A stretch of 64,000 nt of DNA, taken from Ficedula albicollis (lineage: Eukaryota; Chordata; Aves; Passeriformes; Muscicapidae). Shown here in pieces: positions 13,830 to 25,500 of the stretch. Made by a program: the position numbers and the translations under genes. Position 1 is the stretch's first letter; each line of letters begins with the position of its first letter. The notes beneath the pieces were generated by a model. It was not told where the DNA came from. It saw only the letters and a program-made list of their open reading frames with translations, and ran no database searches. The stretch spans positions 21,936,289 through 22,000,288 of the forward strand of contig NC_021681.1 of NCBI RefSeq assembly GCF_000247815.1, read 5' to 3'.

Positions 13830-16800
13830 CTGCAGAAAGAAAAATAAACATTTGGTTCACTGAGATCTCCAAAAATTAAAATTTCCCCTAAACAGTAACT
13901 GTGCTACCCCTTTTCTAGAAGAGGTGGGGAGGCAGGGAGGGAACAGACTGGCACATTACACTTGTGGGTCTGAGACTCCAGCAGCAGGCAGAGATCTGAA
14001 ACCCACCTACTCCTCTACATTTTAAGAGCTGAAACGAAGATGTAACTGAATTGTATACAGGTGAGAATTATGGCTTTGAGTTCCACACCAAAATGTGTTT
14101 AATTTGACCAAATGCTGCTGGCTAAGGACATAAATCTTCACACCACTGGCACATGAAAACAGAGTACATGAACTCCAACATGCAGCACCAGCCCATAATG
14201 GGATTTCAAGTTCACAGGAATAAAAGGTTTTTTTCTGTGGGAAGTTGATCCATTATGTTTTCATAATTTCAAAATTTATATTTCAGCCTTGCACATGACA
14301 AATCTCAGTTAAGCAAAACCTGTAGGCACACACACATTTCAACAGTTGTACACAGAACCAGTAATAAACTAATTATTAACAAATATAATATTTTCTTAAA
14401 TAATAAAACAATCAGCCCAGTCTCCCATTGCTGAATCCTGCAGATGATGGGATCACACAAGGACCAGAAAGCACCAAAATACGTCCCAGTTCAAGGTATG
14501 TTGTAGCATCTTTATTAATTTTCAGGTGTCTGAAACAATGGGTTTAAACCTATGAGTTAGAATCCTTTCTTATATTGACAGTTTCATTGGGAACTAGAGA
14601 CCATTTATCCCACCTTGCTGCTCCTGAAACTTTCACTGAAATACTTTAAACACACTCCTGCTAACTGCTTTGTCATAAGTTCAATCAAGATATAAATTAA
14701 ATTTTCAATTTGTACCAAGATTAATCAACATTTTTTGTGAAAGCTCTCTCTAAATTTAGGTCTGGTCTTTATATTCTGGGACATCTGCATGCAAAATTTA
14801 ATCATTCAATCTGGAAAGAGAGAATTTGAATTCATGTTGTGTTTCTGAATTCCTTAAGCCAAATGCATAAGATAATTATTACCTAGATGACCTTTTGAAT
14901 TACAGTAATCTTACAGAAACCCATTATTCCACCAGCATTTTTAAAGCACAAGCTGGAAATCAGAAAATGACATATGAAAGCCATTATGTTGTCTGCAACA
15001 ATCATTTCTCAGGGAGCACTGATCAGGGTGGATCTGATCCAGCATACAGAGCACAATAAATGGTTCAGAAAAGATAAAAGGCACAAAGCCATTCCATCCC
15101 TAATCTCTGAACAATCAACATTTAAGTGACAGCGTTTAAGTGCTCTTTTGCTATGAATAGGGGTGAATTATCCACCACAGGACACGGGCATCGGGTCGAA
15201 AGAAGCACAGAGCAATGCAATGTCATCCAGCTTAATAAAAAAATCCTAAACAACCAATAAACAAGAAACCAGAACACAGGGGCCAAGAATCACAGAAATA
15301 TTTCATCAGCTCATTTGCATTATGTGTCTGAACAGCCCTAAAGCTGGTTATTTACTAACAAATTTGACTGACAGAGATCAGAAGCCCTTGCACACCTTGA
15401 CAACTTTGGAAGAACTTGGTCCAGCTCCTCAAAATACAGACTCCAAGACTGATGCTCCATGCATGTAAAGCTCCATCCTTTCCCTAAAGCAGGACAGACT
15501 GATTCCTGTTCCTACTCTAGGCACATGCCTACCCCAGAGTTAGAGAAAATTTACAAATTTCTGTCCCAGGGCTCCATCACCAGCACAAGTGCCTACCTTA
15601 GCACACCTGCAGCTGTCCCTTAACAGTCATTCCTTGGGGTTCTGCATTAAAAAAAGGTGCTATCCCCAATCACAGCTGCTGCTTCTGATAGTCAAACTGA
15701 AGCAGCATCATCCTTGCCTAATCACACACGTTTTAAGACAAACAAATTGTTCCAGGAACAAATTTGTTTCCTGTAGAGCAGCAGCCACACAGCTTTGTCC
15801 CTCCAGCACTAGCCCGTGGGCAGAGCCTGGGACTTATCTACAGCAGCTTCTATTAAATGTTATAAATGTCCTTATTGCCAGATGCTCAAACCGGCCACCT
15901 TGGGAGCCAAAGAAAATATTTACAGCCTGTTGCTGGGGGAAGGCAGCAATATCAAGAGCAAACAGGAATAGCCAAGGTGTGACTGATGTGGGTCAACAGT
16001 AGAGCAAGGGCTGGGCACAAAAGGAGGACACGAAACCAAAGTGGCCTCAGATCCAGGAGCAGCAGTCGGGCTCCTCAGGCAATATCCTTCCAGAGGATCC
16101 CAGCCCCTCCCTTCCCAAAACTGGAGTGTTGGGGTGTTCCCCATAACCCAGCCCACCAGGCAGTCCCCCCATGCTGCACACAACTCCCCAGAGCTCTCAA
16201 CTGCACAGCACTGGCCAAAGAGATGCAGAGCTGAGGCCAAAACACTAAAGCCAGCACATATTGAGTATTATACATGGGGCACCTTCCAGCCAACACCCCT
16301 GACTTGTCCCAGTTGCCTGGGACAAATAATGTCAAGCACACTGCAACTTCTTTTATTTATACAAACTAAGTATATAAAACTAATTCCATGATTTATTTTT
16401 CCCCACGTCCTCATAAACAAAAAAACCATATTCTGCAGCCTGGAATGCAGCTTCCCTCTTTCCTTTCACACAAGGGAACTTCATGAGAACGCCTCGCTTC
16501 TAAAGCTTTTAATTAAAAATCCGAGGAAAGCAATAAAAAAAAGTGTAAAGATAACATCTCTATTTTAATGAAAACAAACCCAGAAGATCTTTAATTGGGC
16601 TATGCCTCTTCCAATATTCATCGTCCCAAGTATGCACAATTATGAGGTGGCAACAGGGGAGAAGAACTGGAAGGGTCACTTGGAGCCCTCGCTGCTGGCT
16701 GGCAGCATCTCCAGGGTGCGGTCTCGTGTCCGAGGTCACCCCAGCCCACTGACAGTCCTTGGCCTCCTCCCATCCAAAAAGCTGCAGCATGTGACAGCTG

Positions 16801-17197
16801 GGAGCAGGGCGTCAGCAGCACAATCCCAAAGGACTTTCCTTTCCCCTACAAAGTACCTGAATGTTTAATTTAGCAGTTTCATCCACTTGGTGCTGAAGCC
16901 CAGCCGTACCTGCTGCATCCTCAGAGAAACCTTGTTATCCCCATAATGCTCTTTTTGCATTTAAGAATGCCATTCTATTTTATTGAAAGTCACATTTGTT
17001 GAGTGATGGATGTTACCAAGTTGCATAGCTACTATAAATATTTATAATCCCACAGAGCACGTCCAGACTAAGTTTTCATGGCAACCCAAGCACGTGTCAC
17101 TTGTGCCTCCCTTGCTCCCAACTATCCAACTCTCATGGCCAGGGGAAGAGACTGAAGTGCCCATAAAGCTAATGCAGGTTCAGAAATAAACAAACTG

Positions 17198-17398
17198 ACT
17201 CTAGGAAGTTTTGGATTCGATATTAGGAAAGATTTCTTTACTGTGAGGGTGGTGAGGCCCTGGCACAGGGCACCCAGAGAAGCTGTGGCTGCCCCACCCA
17301 TGGCAGTGCCCAAGGCCAGGCTGGACAGGGCTTGGAGCAACCTGGGACAGTGAAAGGTGTCCCTGCTCCTGGCAGGGGTGGAACGAGATGAGCTTTAA
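17198..17398 (+). mobile_element. CR1 LINE 3' fragment (first duplicate)
   Basis: The sequence has the recognisable avian CR1 3' region: GATATTAGGAAAGATTTC, then TTTACTGTGAGGGTGGTGAG, CAGAGAAGCTGTGGCTGCCC, CTTGGAGCAACCTGGGA, and a GGTGTCCCTGC...GGAACGAGATGAGC block. It is a 5'-truncated non-LTR retrotransposon fragment without reverse transcriptase coding sequence. It stops at 17398, where LTR sequence begins. Confidence 0.9.
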
Positions 17399-17598
17399 TG
17401 TCTGGGATACTGGTGAAAGCCAGAGAAAAAGCAGGCTTGAATTTTCTCAAGCTGCTCAAGGAAAACATAAGAGAAAGAATTGCAACAATGATTAAGCACC
17501 TGCTGGATGTGTGAGAGACGTGATGTTTTGGTGAAAGCATGTTTATTTACCAGGGGTGTCACCTTCCCTGCACCAATGAAATCACTTCTATCCTTGCT
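17399..17598 (+). mobile_element. Partial LTR (5' 200 bp) in the first tandem copy
   Basis: This begins TGTCTGGGATACTGG directly after the CR1 fragment and matches the first 200 bp of the LTR at 17858-18174. It lacks the TATA box, poly(A) signal and 3' end because the tandem-duplication breakpoint falls inside the element. Confidence 0.75.
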
Positions 17599-17656
17599 CA
17601 GGGGAAGAGACTGAAGTGCCCATAAAGCTAATGCAGGTTCAGAAATAAACAAACTG

Positions 17657-17857
17657 ACTCTAGGAAGTTTTGGATTCGATATTAGGAAAGATTTCTTTAC
17701 TGTGAGGGTGGTGAGGCCCTGGCACAGGGCACCCAGAGAAGCTGTGGCTGCCCCACCCATGGCAGTGCCCAAGGCCAGGCTGGACAGGGCTTGGAGCAAC
17801 CTGGGACAGTGAAAGGTGTCCCTGCTCCTGGCAGGGGTGGAACGAGATGAGCTTTAA
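17657..17857 (+). mobile_element. CR1 LINE 3' fragment (second duplicate)
   Basis: This is the second tandem copy of the CR1 segment, at +459 bp. It ends GAGCTTTAA at 17857, where the LTR starts. The missing CR1 end resumes at 18175 after the LTR, so this copy defines the original insertion site. Confidence 0.9.
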
Positions 17858-18174
17858 TGTCTGGGATACTGGTGAAAGCCAGAGAAAAAGCAGGCTTGAA
17901 TTTTCTCAAGCTGCTCAAAGAAAACATAAGAGAAAGAATTGTAACAGTGATTAAGCACCTGCTGGATGTGTGAGAGACGTGATGTTTTGGTGAAAGCATG
18001 TTTATTTACCAGGGGTGTCACCTTCCCTGCACCAATGAAATCACTTCTATCCTTGCTGCCATGATCTACTCTATAAAAGTGGTTTGTTTCTTTAATAAAG
18101 GGCTTTTTGCTTCTCTTCTACACGAAGCATTGTTGCTACATCCCTTTCACTGCTCTCCTAGCCCGGCATCAACA
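17858..18174 (+). mobile_element. Solo LTR of an endogenous retrovirus, inserted in CR1
   Basis: The 317-bp element begins TGTCTGGG and ends ATCAACA, giving TG...CA termini. It is flanked by TTAA at 17854-17857 and 18175-18178, a 4-bp target-site duplication. Internal LTR landmarks are a TATAAAA box (18072-18078) and an AATAAA signal (18094-18099). Removing one TTAA and the LTR restores a continuous CR1 sequence. No internal gag, pol or env region is present, so it is a solo LTR. A 4-bp duplication suits a gammaretrovirus-like (ERV1) class; the family name would need a repeat library. Confidence 0.8.
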
Positions 18175-18210
18175 TTAATGTCCCTTCCAATCCAAACCCC
18201 TCTATGATAC
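18175..18210 (+). mobile_element. CR1 LINE 3' terminus after the LTR
   Basis: TTAATGTCCCTTCCAATCC and a CTCTATGATAC tail complete the CR1 3' end that was cut at GAGCTTTAA. This supports insertion of the LTR into an older CR1 copy. Confidence 0.8.
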
Positions 18211-21200
18211 AAAACCATATCCACTGCAGGGAAACACTCTCACACAAAGGCAGAAATTCCACCTGACAAGGACCAAGAGCATACATTATTTCTCTTCTGT
18301 ACACTACTGGTTTAGTTATACAAGAGTTGAAGCCCACAGAAGAAGATTCCTAGTGGAGGCAGGCCATCATCCCCCACCTGCTCTGTGGCCTCTCACAGCA
18401 GTGAGGAGGATGATGTTCACCTGAATCCATGTGATGTAATTCAGTCCCAGAGCTCACTTAGACTATTTCCCCCTTTTGAGAACATTTCCCTCACTAAGGT
18501 CAAAGAGCCACTTGAAGGCTAAGGCTTATTAAAATCCCACATTGAACATTTCCAGTGTGGTCAGTTTTCCCTTCCATGAGATATATCATGCTTCATACAG
18601 CTGGGGAGTACAGCATCATAGGCAACACCTGGGATCCAGCCACAGGTTGCTCACAAATGCTTTAAAATATTGAAATTTACTGTATTTACAATTTTTATGG
18701 CTTATAACTTATGGAATACATTGCATCTTTAGTGGAAAGTAAATAAACAACAAAACACAAAAAACAAAAGAATCACTTGTATCCATTCTATTATCTACTT
18801 TAAAAAACTGTGCCCCAATAATTTCCAGGAGCATCCCACAGGAAGGACCAGGGAACTCACATCATTCTGTGTGCAATACTCTTCTAAGAAACACATCAGT
18901 CACACAGAGCAGGTAGGCTAAAGACTTTCAGCATCTCTTCAGTAAGAAGAATCAGGAAACATGTACATCTTAAACAATAAAGCTTTACTGATTTAAAATT
19001 AATACTTCAAAAATAGTGTCTGGGCTTAACTTCTTTTTTATTTTGAATGGACAAAATATAGAGGTATTAACAGGGGCATGATGCAATTCAGTCAGTCTAC
19101 CGTGAGTGCTGTTCACAGCAAAACCCACAAGTGGCAGATCCTGAGCCTCCAAATTTATCAAACCTTAAAACACACATGCCAAAGAAGCAGTAAAAATAAA
19201 ATAAATTAATAAATCGAGAAACCACGAAGAAGTAACTAAATTTTAGCTGAAAGTCCATTCACTCAGCTCAGATGCTGTGGCTCAGTATAAAATCCAGCTA
19301 AAGTGCCTTGAGTTGTTTGCAAGGTGCACAGACTTGTTATGCTTCAGAAAAGCACCAACTCTTGTTCCTCATTCGGCTGTAACTCTTGTGTCCTCATTGA
19401 AAGCCTGTGACCCTAAAAGACAAGAACAAGCACACACAGCACTATGTGCAGTGCCTAAGCTTAAGCCAAGTGGTGAAGCCACAGGGTTTGTAAACACAGC
19501 TTTACAAAGAGCAGGCAAGCAGAAAACCTGCTGCACCTCTGCAGGTGCAGCAATGAGTGAACCAAGCTGAAATAAAACTCCCCCAACTAATTAGCCCAAC
19601 ACTCTGTACAGATGTGCTGCAGCACAGCTAGCTGCCCCTTCACTTTATACTCCAAGCTTTTTAGGGCTTGCAGTGGAGTACCTACAGGAAGCCATTGAAA
19701 TTCTTGGACCAAAAGGTTAATTATTGCTCCCTGAATCCCCTAAGGAGTTACAAGTGGATTAGAAGCAGAAACAGCTCTGGAAGCAACATGAAAGCATTAA
19801 ACACAGTCAGCAGTAGTGGAAATAAAGTGTGGGAAACTAAAAAAAAAAAAAAAGTCAGTGCTAGAAATGCCATTTTGGGTAGTCTAGGGGAGAGGGATTA
19901 CTGTCAAGCAGGCAGAGACATTCCTTGCCCTGCCTTGTGCAGCTTTGCAGCCCTTACTCTCAGGAAGATAAAGCAAGGGCATGTTCCCATGCAATTGCCC
20001 TGCACTGCAGGCCTGCTCACTGGCAGATCTGCCTTTTGAATCACTCTGCAGCTGGCTGCTGGCAAGGCCAAGGTGTTTCACCAGCTCCACTTTGCTTTAT
20101 TCTCCATCGACAAGAACAGGTCTTTTGAGAAAAGGCTTTTCCCTGGAGCTCAGCATTTCCAGGCACAGCTCCCAATACACCTCTGTGGAGCTGGCACAGC
20201 TGAGGTTTCACAAATCCAGCAACACATCAGGGTGAGCAGCAGCCAGTGTGCCCAGAGCAGCCCATCAGAACCTCCATTCTGTCAGCCCCAAAGCACGAGG
20301 CACTGCTGGCCACTGCAGCCTGGAGAGCTCCACACACCTCCTCTTCCAGCAGCTCTGCTTTCTCACCAACAGCTTCTAATGGAGACTGTAATTACACCCT
20401 GTAAATGTGTGTCCTCCTAAAGCTAGAACCTATTTATGCAGTCATACAAACCATCTTTCTTAAGGAAGTCACTCCTGTGTGAATCTATCCTGAAGGCTCT
20501 TCCCACCTTACAAGTAACTAAAATAAATCTCTTTCAACAAACACCTCACATTTGTTTCCATCTTACAACAAACCCTGTTAAGAGCAATTAACATGGTTCA
20601 TTTGCAAAGATCAAACAAAGCATTTATTCCAATTTAATCCCATTTTTAGAACTGTACTTTTAAAAAGCAAAGACATGACCTGAAATTTCAGGAATAGGAT
20701 GAAAACAATAAAGCATAGAGGTAGTTAAGCTTTGCAGCAGAGGGGACATCCAGGCTAGAGGCCAAAAAAGTCCCATGGAAAACTGGCATTTCAGCTACAG
20801 GTGCTTCAAGAGATAAGGAGGTGAGATCTAAAAGCATCATCCAGCAAACACAGAAAAGGGACCTGGCCCAGAACTGTTCTACTGAGTCGTGCTTGCATAA
20901 CACAGCAAAAGCAAGAAGCAATGTGCTTCCAGGGCACCTGCCATTCTTTTTGATGCAAAACATTAGCTGAGAAACTACTTTAATGGCAACAGAGGCATCT
21001 GCCAAGCCAGGCTGCTGAATCATCAAAGATGGGGAAATTGAAAGACTGGGCTTAGAGCACCATCTCAAAGGAGGGCTCAGAACAATTCACTTGTTCCTTC
21101 TATAAAACAGAAGGTCCCACTGACAGGACAATGTGACCTGGTAAGTGGTTTCCATCAAGGAAGAAAGTGTGTACTTCAAGAGCAATTATCCTTTCCAGTA

Positions 21201-22131
21201 TGAATAACACTGTTCCTTCATCTAAGCCTAATATTGGACTTGGTAAATACAGCCACTGAAAGCATTCTTTTCTGTTTTTTCAAGTCAAAGCACACTTTGC
21301 AAAAATGACTTCAAAAACAAAAAAGAAAAAAACAAACACCGAAGCACAACAATGAAAATCTCCATCATAATGAGAGTCCAGATAACCAAAGAGATTTAGA
21401 AGTTTACAAGGAAAGCAGAAATTATTCTTCCTGTTGAGGCTGGTCTAGCTCAAAACACAGCTTGGAAGGAGGAACAAATGATCCAGGGAACAAGAAGTAA
21501 CAGAATGACCTTTTATATTGATTCAAGAACAGCTTGCTTCTACCTTCACTATAATACTTTGCTGAAATGTCTCAAGTGAGGAGGGAACCAGACTGAGCAA
21601 TACAAAAATATTGCCAGGGTAGATTTCTCCAAAGGGACACCTTGACCCCAGATGACATATTTGAGAACCTACCACCCACCAGCTTGAACCTCCAGGCTAC
21701 ATCATGACATGAAGGCATCACTGTGGTCTTATGATCATTCCATCAACTTCTGATCAAGCTTATTAGAGAGTATCTCTCAGAAAAAAAATTTAAAAAGCAA
21801 CTGTAAACTTGCCTTTGTTCAAAAAGCCACTCAAAATTTACATGTGCTTCTTATAATGAAGCACAGGGTAGTACACAGGCCTGCTGGGAAAGGTATATTC
21901 AGGTAAGCAAAGAACAGCAGACATCACTTCTATTCTCCATTTCTTTTCTAACTTCCTTTTTTTGTCTCATCTCAGCATTTTTCAAATCTTAAAATCTCAC
22001 ACAAACGTAAGACGTCTGGACAAGAGTGAGCACAAGCAAATCATAAGACTAACTTTCTGCAAAGCCCTCAGATATGCAGCATTTATAACCACTGTTTCAA
22101 TTCCACTACTTTTACTTCAATGAACACACAT

Positions 22132-22259
22132 GCAAACAAACACACTCAATTTAATGGTACACTGCTAATCACTGCTTTTAATGTCTTTCCAGCTCGCAAA
22201 CAAACACACTCAATTTAATGGTACACTGTTAATCACTGCCTTTAATGTCTTTCCAGCTC
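22132..22259 (+). repeat. 64-bp direct tandem duplication near the exon 2 donor
   Basis: The unit starting GCAAACAAACACACTC and ending TCTTTCCAGCTC is present twice (22132-22195 and 22196-22259). I see two substitutions, CTAATC/TTAATC and GCTTTT/GCCTTT. It lies about 125 bp inside intron 2 from the exon 2 donor on the minus strand. Confidence 0.92.
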
Positions 22260-22385
22260 AAAGGCAGATTTCTGCATCCCACCAAATACCCTGCCCTCCC
22301 TCGTGCTACAGAAAACCATTTTCCCCCATACTGAACACATCTTGTTGAGGCAGAAGGAGTCGATTCGAGGCAGGCAGTGTCTGAC

Positions 22386-22496
22386 CTGCTGTGACCCATC
22401 GCCATTCACCATGTGAGGCATCATGGCCACCTCCCCGTTCAGCAGCGGCGGCAGCTCCAGCGGGATTTGGTCGGTCATCATCATTGTGACGTACAT
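22386..22496 (-). CDS. FNDC3B: FNDC3B first coding exon (residues 1-37)
   Basis: The minus strand reads a 37-residue N-terminus beginning MYVTMMMTDQIPLELPP and ending VNGDGSQQ. From memory it differs from mammalian FNDC3B at only about three positions. FNDC3B (FAD104) is an ER-associated, C-terminally tail-anchored membrane protein with nine fibronectin III domains, linked to adipocyte and osteoblast differentiation; the part here is the N-terminal leader before those domains. The exon ends in phase 0 after CAG CAG, with a GTCAGA donor at 22385-22384. The next exon supplies the expected following residues in frame. I chose the MYV start at 22496 by family agreement. It has a weak Kozak context (T at -3), whereas Met5 has A at -3. 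The paralogue FNDC3A is less likely because exon 3 reads TFTIRAEDGTLQCIQ, the FNDC3B form. Confidence is high. Confidence 0.95.
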
Positions 22497-22500
22497 TCAT
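22386..22500 (-). other. Overlapping upstream ORF in the FNDC3B leader (exon 2 part)
   Basis: ATG at 22500-22498 opens a frame that starts MNVRHNDDDRPN and overlaps the FNDC3B start out of frame. It stays open for 38 codons plus one base to the exon end at 22386. Across the splice it reads six more codons in exon 3 and stops at TAA (13812-13810), a predicted 44 residues. Both this ATG and the MYV ATG have weak contexts. An overlapping upstream ORF would be expected to reduce main-frame initiation; that regulatory role is inferred. The peptide resembles nothing I recognise. Confidence 0.6.
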
Positions 22501-22524
22501 GGAGAATTTTCCTCAACGGACTTC
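22497..22524 (-). other. FNDC3B: FNDC3B 5' UTR segment of exon 2, with splice acceptor
   Basis: On the minus strand a pyrimidine-rich tract ending in TTGCAG lies at 22525 and above, giving an acceptor whose AG is 22526-22525. The exon then starts GAAGTCCGTTGAGG and runs 28 nt to the start codon. An acceptor directly before the 5' UTR segment shows that at least one upstream non-coding exon exists at higher coordinates. This segment also holds an upstream ATG at 22500-22498, four bases before the main start and in another frame. Confidence 0.88.
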
Positions 22525-25500
22525 CTGCAAGAGAAAACACCAGGTGAGACCCTGCAGAAACCCTGCTGTGACTTCAGAACCTCAGGAACTTAAGTTGAGC
22601 CCTGCTTTTGTACCAGGAGGTGTACAGGAGCTCAATGTTCTGAACGGAGGTTTTAACTCTTAGATCAAGAGCATGGGAAGTTAAGTTTCCATGCAAAAAT
22701 TCCAAAAATCAACTGGCCAGATTTCCACTCTTCCCCATGTTTTAACTCTTAGATCAAGAGCATGGGAAGTCAAGTTTCCATGCAAAAATTCCAAAAACCA
22801 ACTGGCCAGATTTCCACTCTTCCCCACCATTATAAACATCAGCCCTCACTGCTGAAATAGGCAGGTTCTGAGAGTTTTGCTTTTAAATCACCATCCTGCT
22901 TGCTGCCACAGCTCTTGGAACTAGGCACGGTTAAGATGCTACAGCAATGTCAGTCAATAACCACACCTTAAAGCCAAACACCTTTATTTTCTTTCTAGGG
23001 CCCTGTAAACAGTGTGAACTGCCACTACAAAACAAAGACCAGACACCTGACTTCCACTTAATCACGACCCAAAAGGATTAAGGCTTCTGCTGGAGCAGGA
23101 GAGACAGCATATCCTCAATGTTCTGAACACCCTGTTCTAGGAAGGGCAACAGAAAAATGATGAAATCACATACAGATTTGTGAAAAATCACACATCACTT
23201 CCAGCACACCCTCCCCCTTTCACAGCTAACTGATGTGATATGTGAGCATCAGTAAACCCATGAGAAGCTGCCTTGTAAAGTCTTAATTCAGTGGTAAGGC
23301 TATCACCATGCTGGTTTATGGGGCAGTAACACAGCTCCAGTGAATAAAAAGGGTGATCTCATCACATAGCTTATCTAGACTCCTGCACACCTCCTAAGCA
23401 ATGTCCCGCGGTGAGCAGCCTCCTTCGCACACCTCATGCCAGAGAATCCCAAAGTCATCTTGAATAATTTCACATATATCCCAAATATACAACTCTATGT
23501 ATCCCAAATTCAAGTTAGAAAACAAATATGCTGCGACTTAGGTGGCAGCATAGGTGATCAGCTAGCACATGATAATCAGAGTACACCTGAGTACAGAAAG
23601 GAGAATTCTTGGCAAAGAGCATGGGACACAACTGAGAGCCATAAACCAGAAGTTTCATTCAGCTGCTTCAGAGGGGATGAAGAAGGACTGAGCCAGCCTC
23701 ACCAGGGTTGGACCATCCCATTCCATGAATACTGGATGCTGCAAAACTTATATCCCCTCACCCCAAATGCTGCTAGACTTCAATTTTTTTGTTGGTTTTT
23801 TTTTTTTTAGTTCAACAACTAAATTATTAGTTTAGTTGAAATACACTGTCTTCATTTTTATCAACCTCTTCCAGAGCTCGCTGCAATCCCATCACCTGCA
23901 CAGCCTCATGATCAGAAACACCAGCCTGACCAAGAGCTGCTCCTCCAGCTCCTGAGGAGGAGCACTTGTGTGATTTGGAAGTGATAGCAGGGCCCACACA
24001 GACTGAATCACATCTGTCTTCTCACTGTCATCAAACAGGGCCCTTCACATCTAAGCAGAACCAGAAGACAAAGTACACAAGTTTTTCAGAAGATGCAGGT
24101 GCAAACCTGGCAATGTGACCTCCAGCCACAAAGCTCAAGACCAGCATTTTAATTTAACTCAGTACCAAACTTAGCACAACTCTCACAGCTCTTTCCACTG
24201 TTCTCATCTGTGAGAAAACACCACTTTTCTAATCATCACTTCACCAAGATATAAATAGAGGCAATGTATTTTCATCCACCTTGAAATTAAATCCCTGCTT
24301 TTATCCAAGACTCAATTACAGGACAGAAGTTCTCCAGAAGCCTGAGGTACAGCTGTTGTTAAGATGGTACATCCTAAAGGGTTTGCTTCTCATTACTTCA
24401 CAGTTCCAGGTTTTAATTTTGAGAAAGATCTAAGTCCAACAGCAATATTGACAGGTGCTGGGATTAGGGGATGGAGGAGGAGGACGAGTGGGGCAGTGCG
24501 ACTTCACTTTTTGGGGGTTCTGTTTGTTTAACAAGGAAGAAGAGAACATGTGAGGTTTTGAACCATTTCTTAACTGCTTGGGATTAAGAAAAGGACTAAA
24601 AGAACCCAATAATGATCACCAGAGAGCACATGAATGAACAGCTTTCAATGGAAACAGACTGATTTAGTCAATAGCCAGTCGTACCTCCAATTCTTCTGGC
24701 TATACATGCAGTTATTTATGCATCTATAGTTGTGTCTGCAAATACATATATTAACATTTAAGATTTCTTTGTAAAGAACAAAACATTCAGAGAAACTATT
24801 TTAAACCCATATAAAGCAAAACCCCAATCCCCAAACAAATGACAGGTTCATTTAATCTGAATCTGAGAGCTAAGCTTTAACAGTTTAAGCACCACACTGA
24901 CACTATTTTCTTGAGAAAAAAACCTCATACTGTAGCTTGAAGCGACATATTTTCCTGGTAATATTTCCATTCCAGGCATAACAACGGATATGTTGACATT
25001 TATTTGCTACGTGTCATTATTTAAAGTGTTGCAGCTACATTCCTTTTGCTTTATTAATGGTTTGTCACTACAGCTGTGTCTACACTTGCCTTGCTTGAAA
25101 GGAGAAAACAAAAGAACAAGAAATCATAAATAAAAAGGGCTTCCTCTATTTGTCAGGTCTGGTACGACCCCACCAGAGATGACACCAGCAGCAGTACTGG
25201 CCACCAGGCACAGCCACTGGCAGGAATTTTTGGCAGTAATTCACAAAGATGTACTCCAGGCAGAGTTAAGATACCTGCCATGGACTGGCAGACTTCACTG
25301 CAAAGCCAAACCCTTTGGAAACAGGCTTCACACACTTTTCCAGCTTATTTGTTCATCCATCCTACTTAAAACAGATTTATTAGCCGTGCTTTCACACCCC
25401 TCCTGAAGCCTAGTTCCTCCTCCCTCAGGGGATGCAAAGCTGATTAATAAAAAAAAGTAAGGTCTGAACACAAACAGTTTCTTCTTCCTGCAAACTGGGA

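Larger units (their letters stand above)
17141..18057 (+). repeat. 459-bp tandem duplication spanning CR1 and LTR sequence
   Basis: Copies 17141-17598 and 17600-18057 are offset by 459 bp and nearly identical. Differences I see are G/A in the CTGCTCAAGGAAAAC region and two changes near GCAACAATG. Each copy holds the CR1 3' segment and the first 200 bp of an LTR, so the duplication postdates both insertions. The junction lies inside the LTR, after CCTTGCT. Confidence 0.93.
13830..22385 (-). other. FNDC3B: FNDC3B intron 2
   Basis: This 8556-bp interval lies between the exon 2 donor (GTCAGA, 22385 downward) and the exon 3 acceptor (TTTCTGCAG, ending 13830). It contains a CR1 fragment interrupted by an LTR at 17.2-18.2 kb, a 459-bp tandem duplication over that element, and a 64-bp duplication near the exon 2 donor. 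I see no other gene in it. Confidence 0.88.

Noticed and set aside
13644..13847. Plus-strand 67-codon frame overlapping FNDC3B exon 3
   Set aside because: It is the antisense shadow of the real minus-strand exon, which has splice sites and family identity.
17122..17999. Duplicated minus-strand frames of 72-134 codons
   Set aside because: They are antisense reads of the CR1/LTR repeat sequence and its tandem copy.
22306..22500. MNVRHNDDDRPN frame read as a 64-residue protein through the exon 2 donor
   Set aside because: The last part is intron. After splicing it is a 44-codon upstream ORF and is reported as such.
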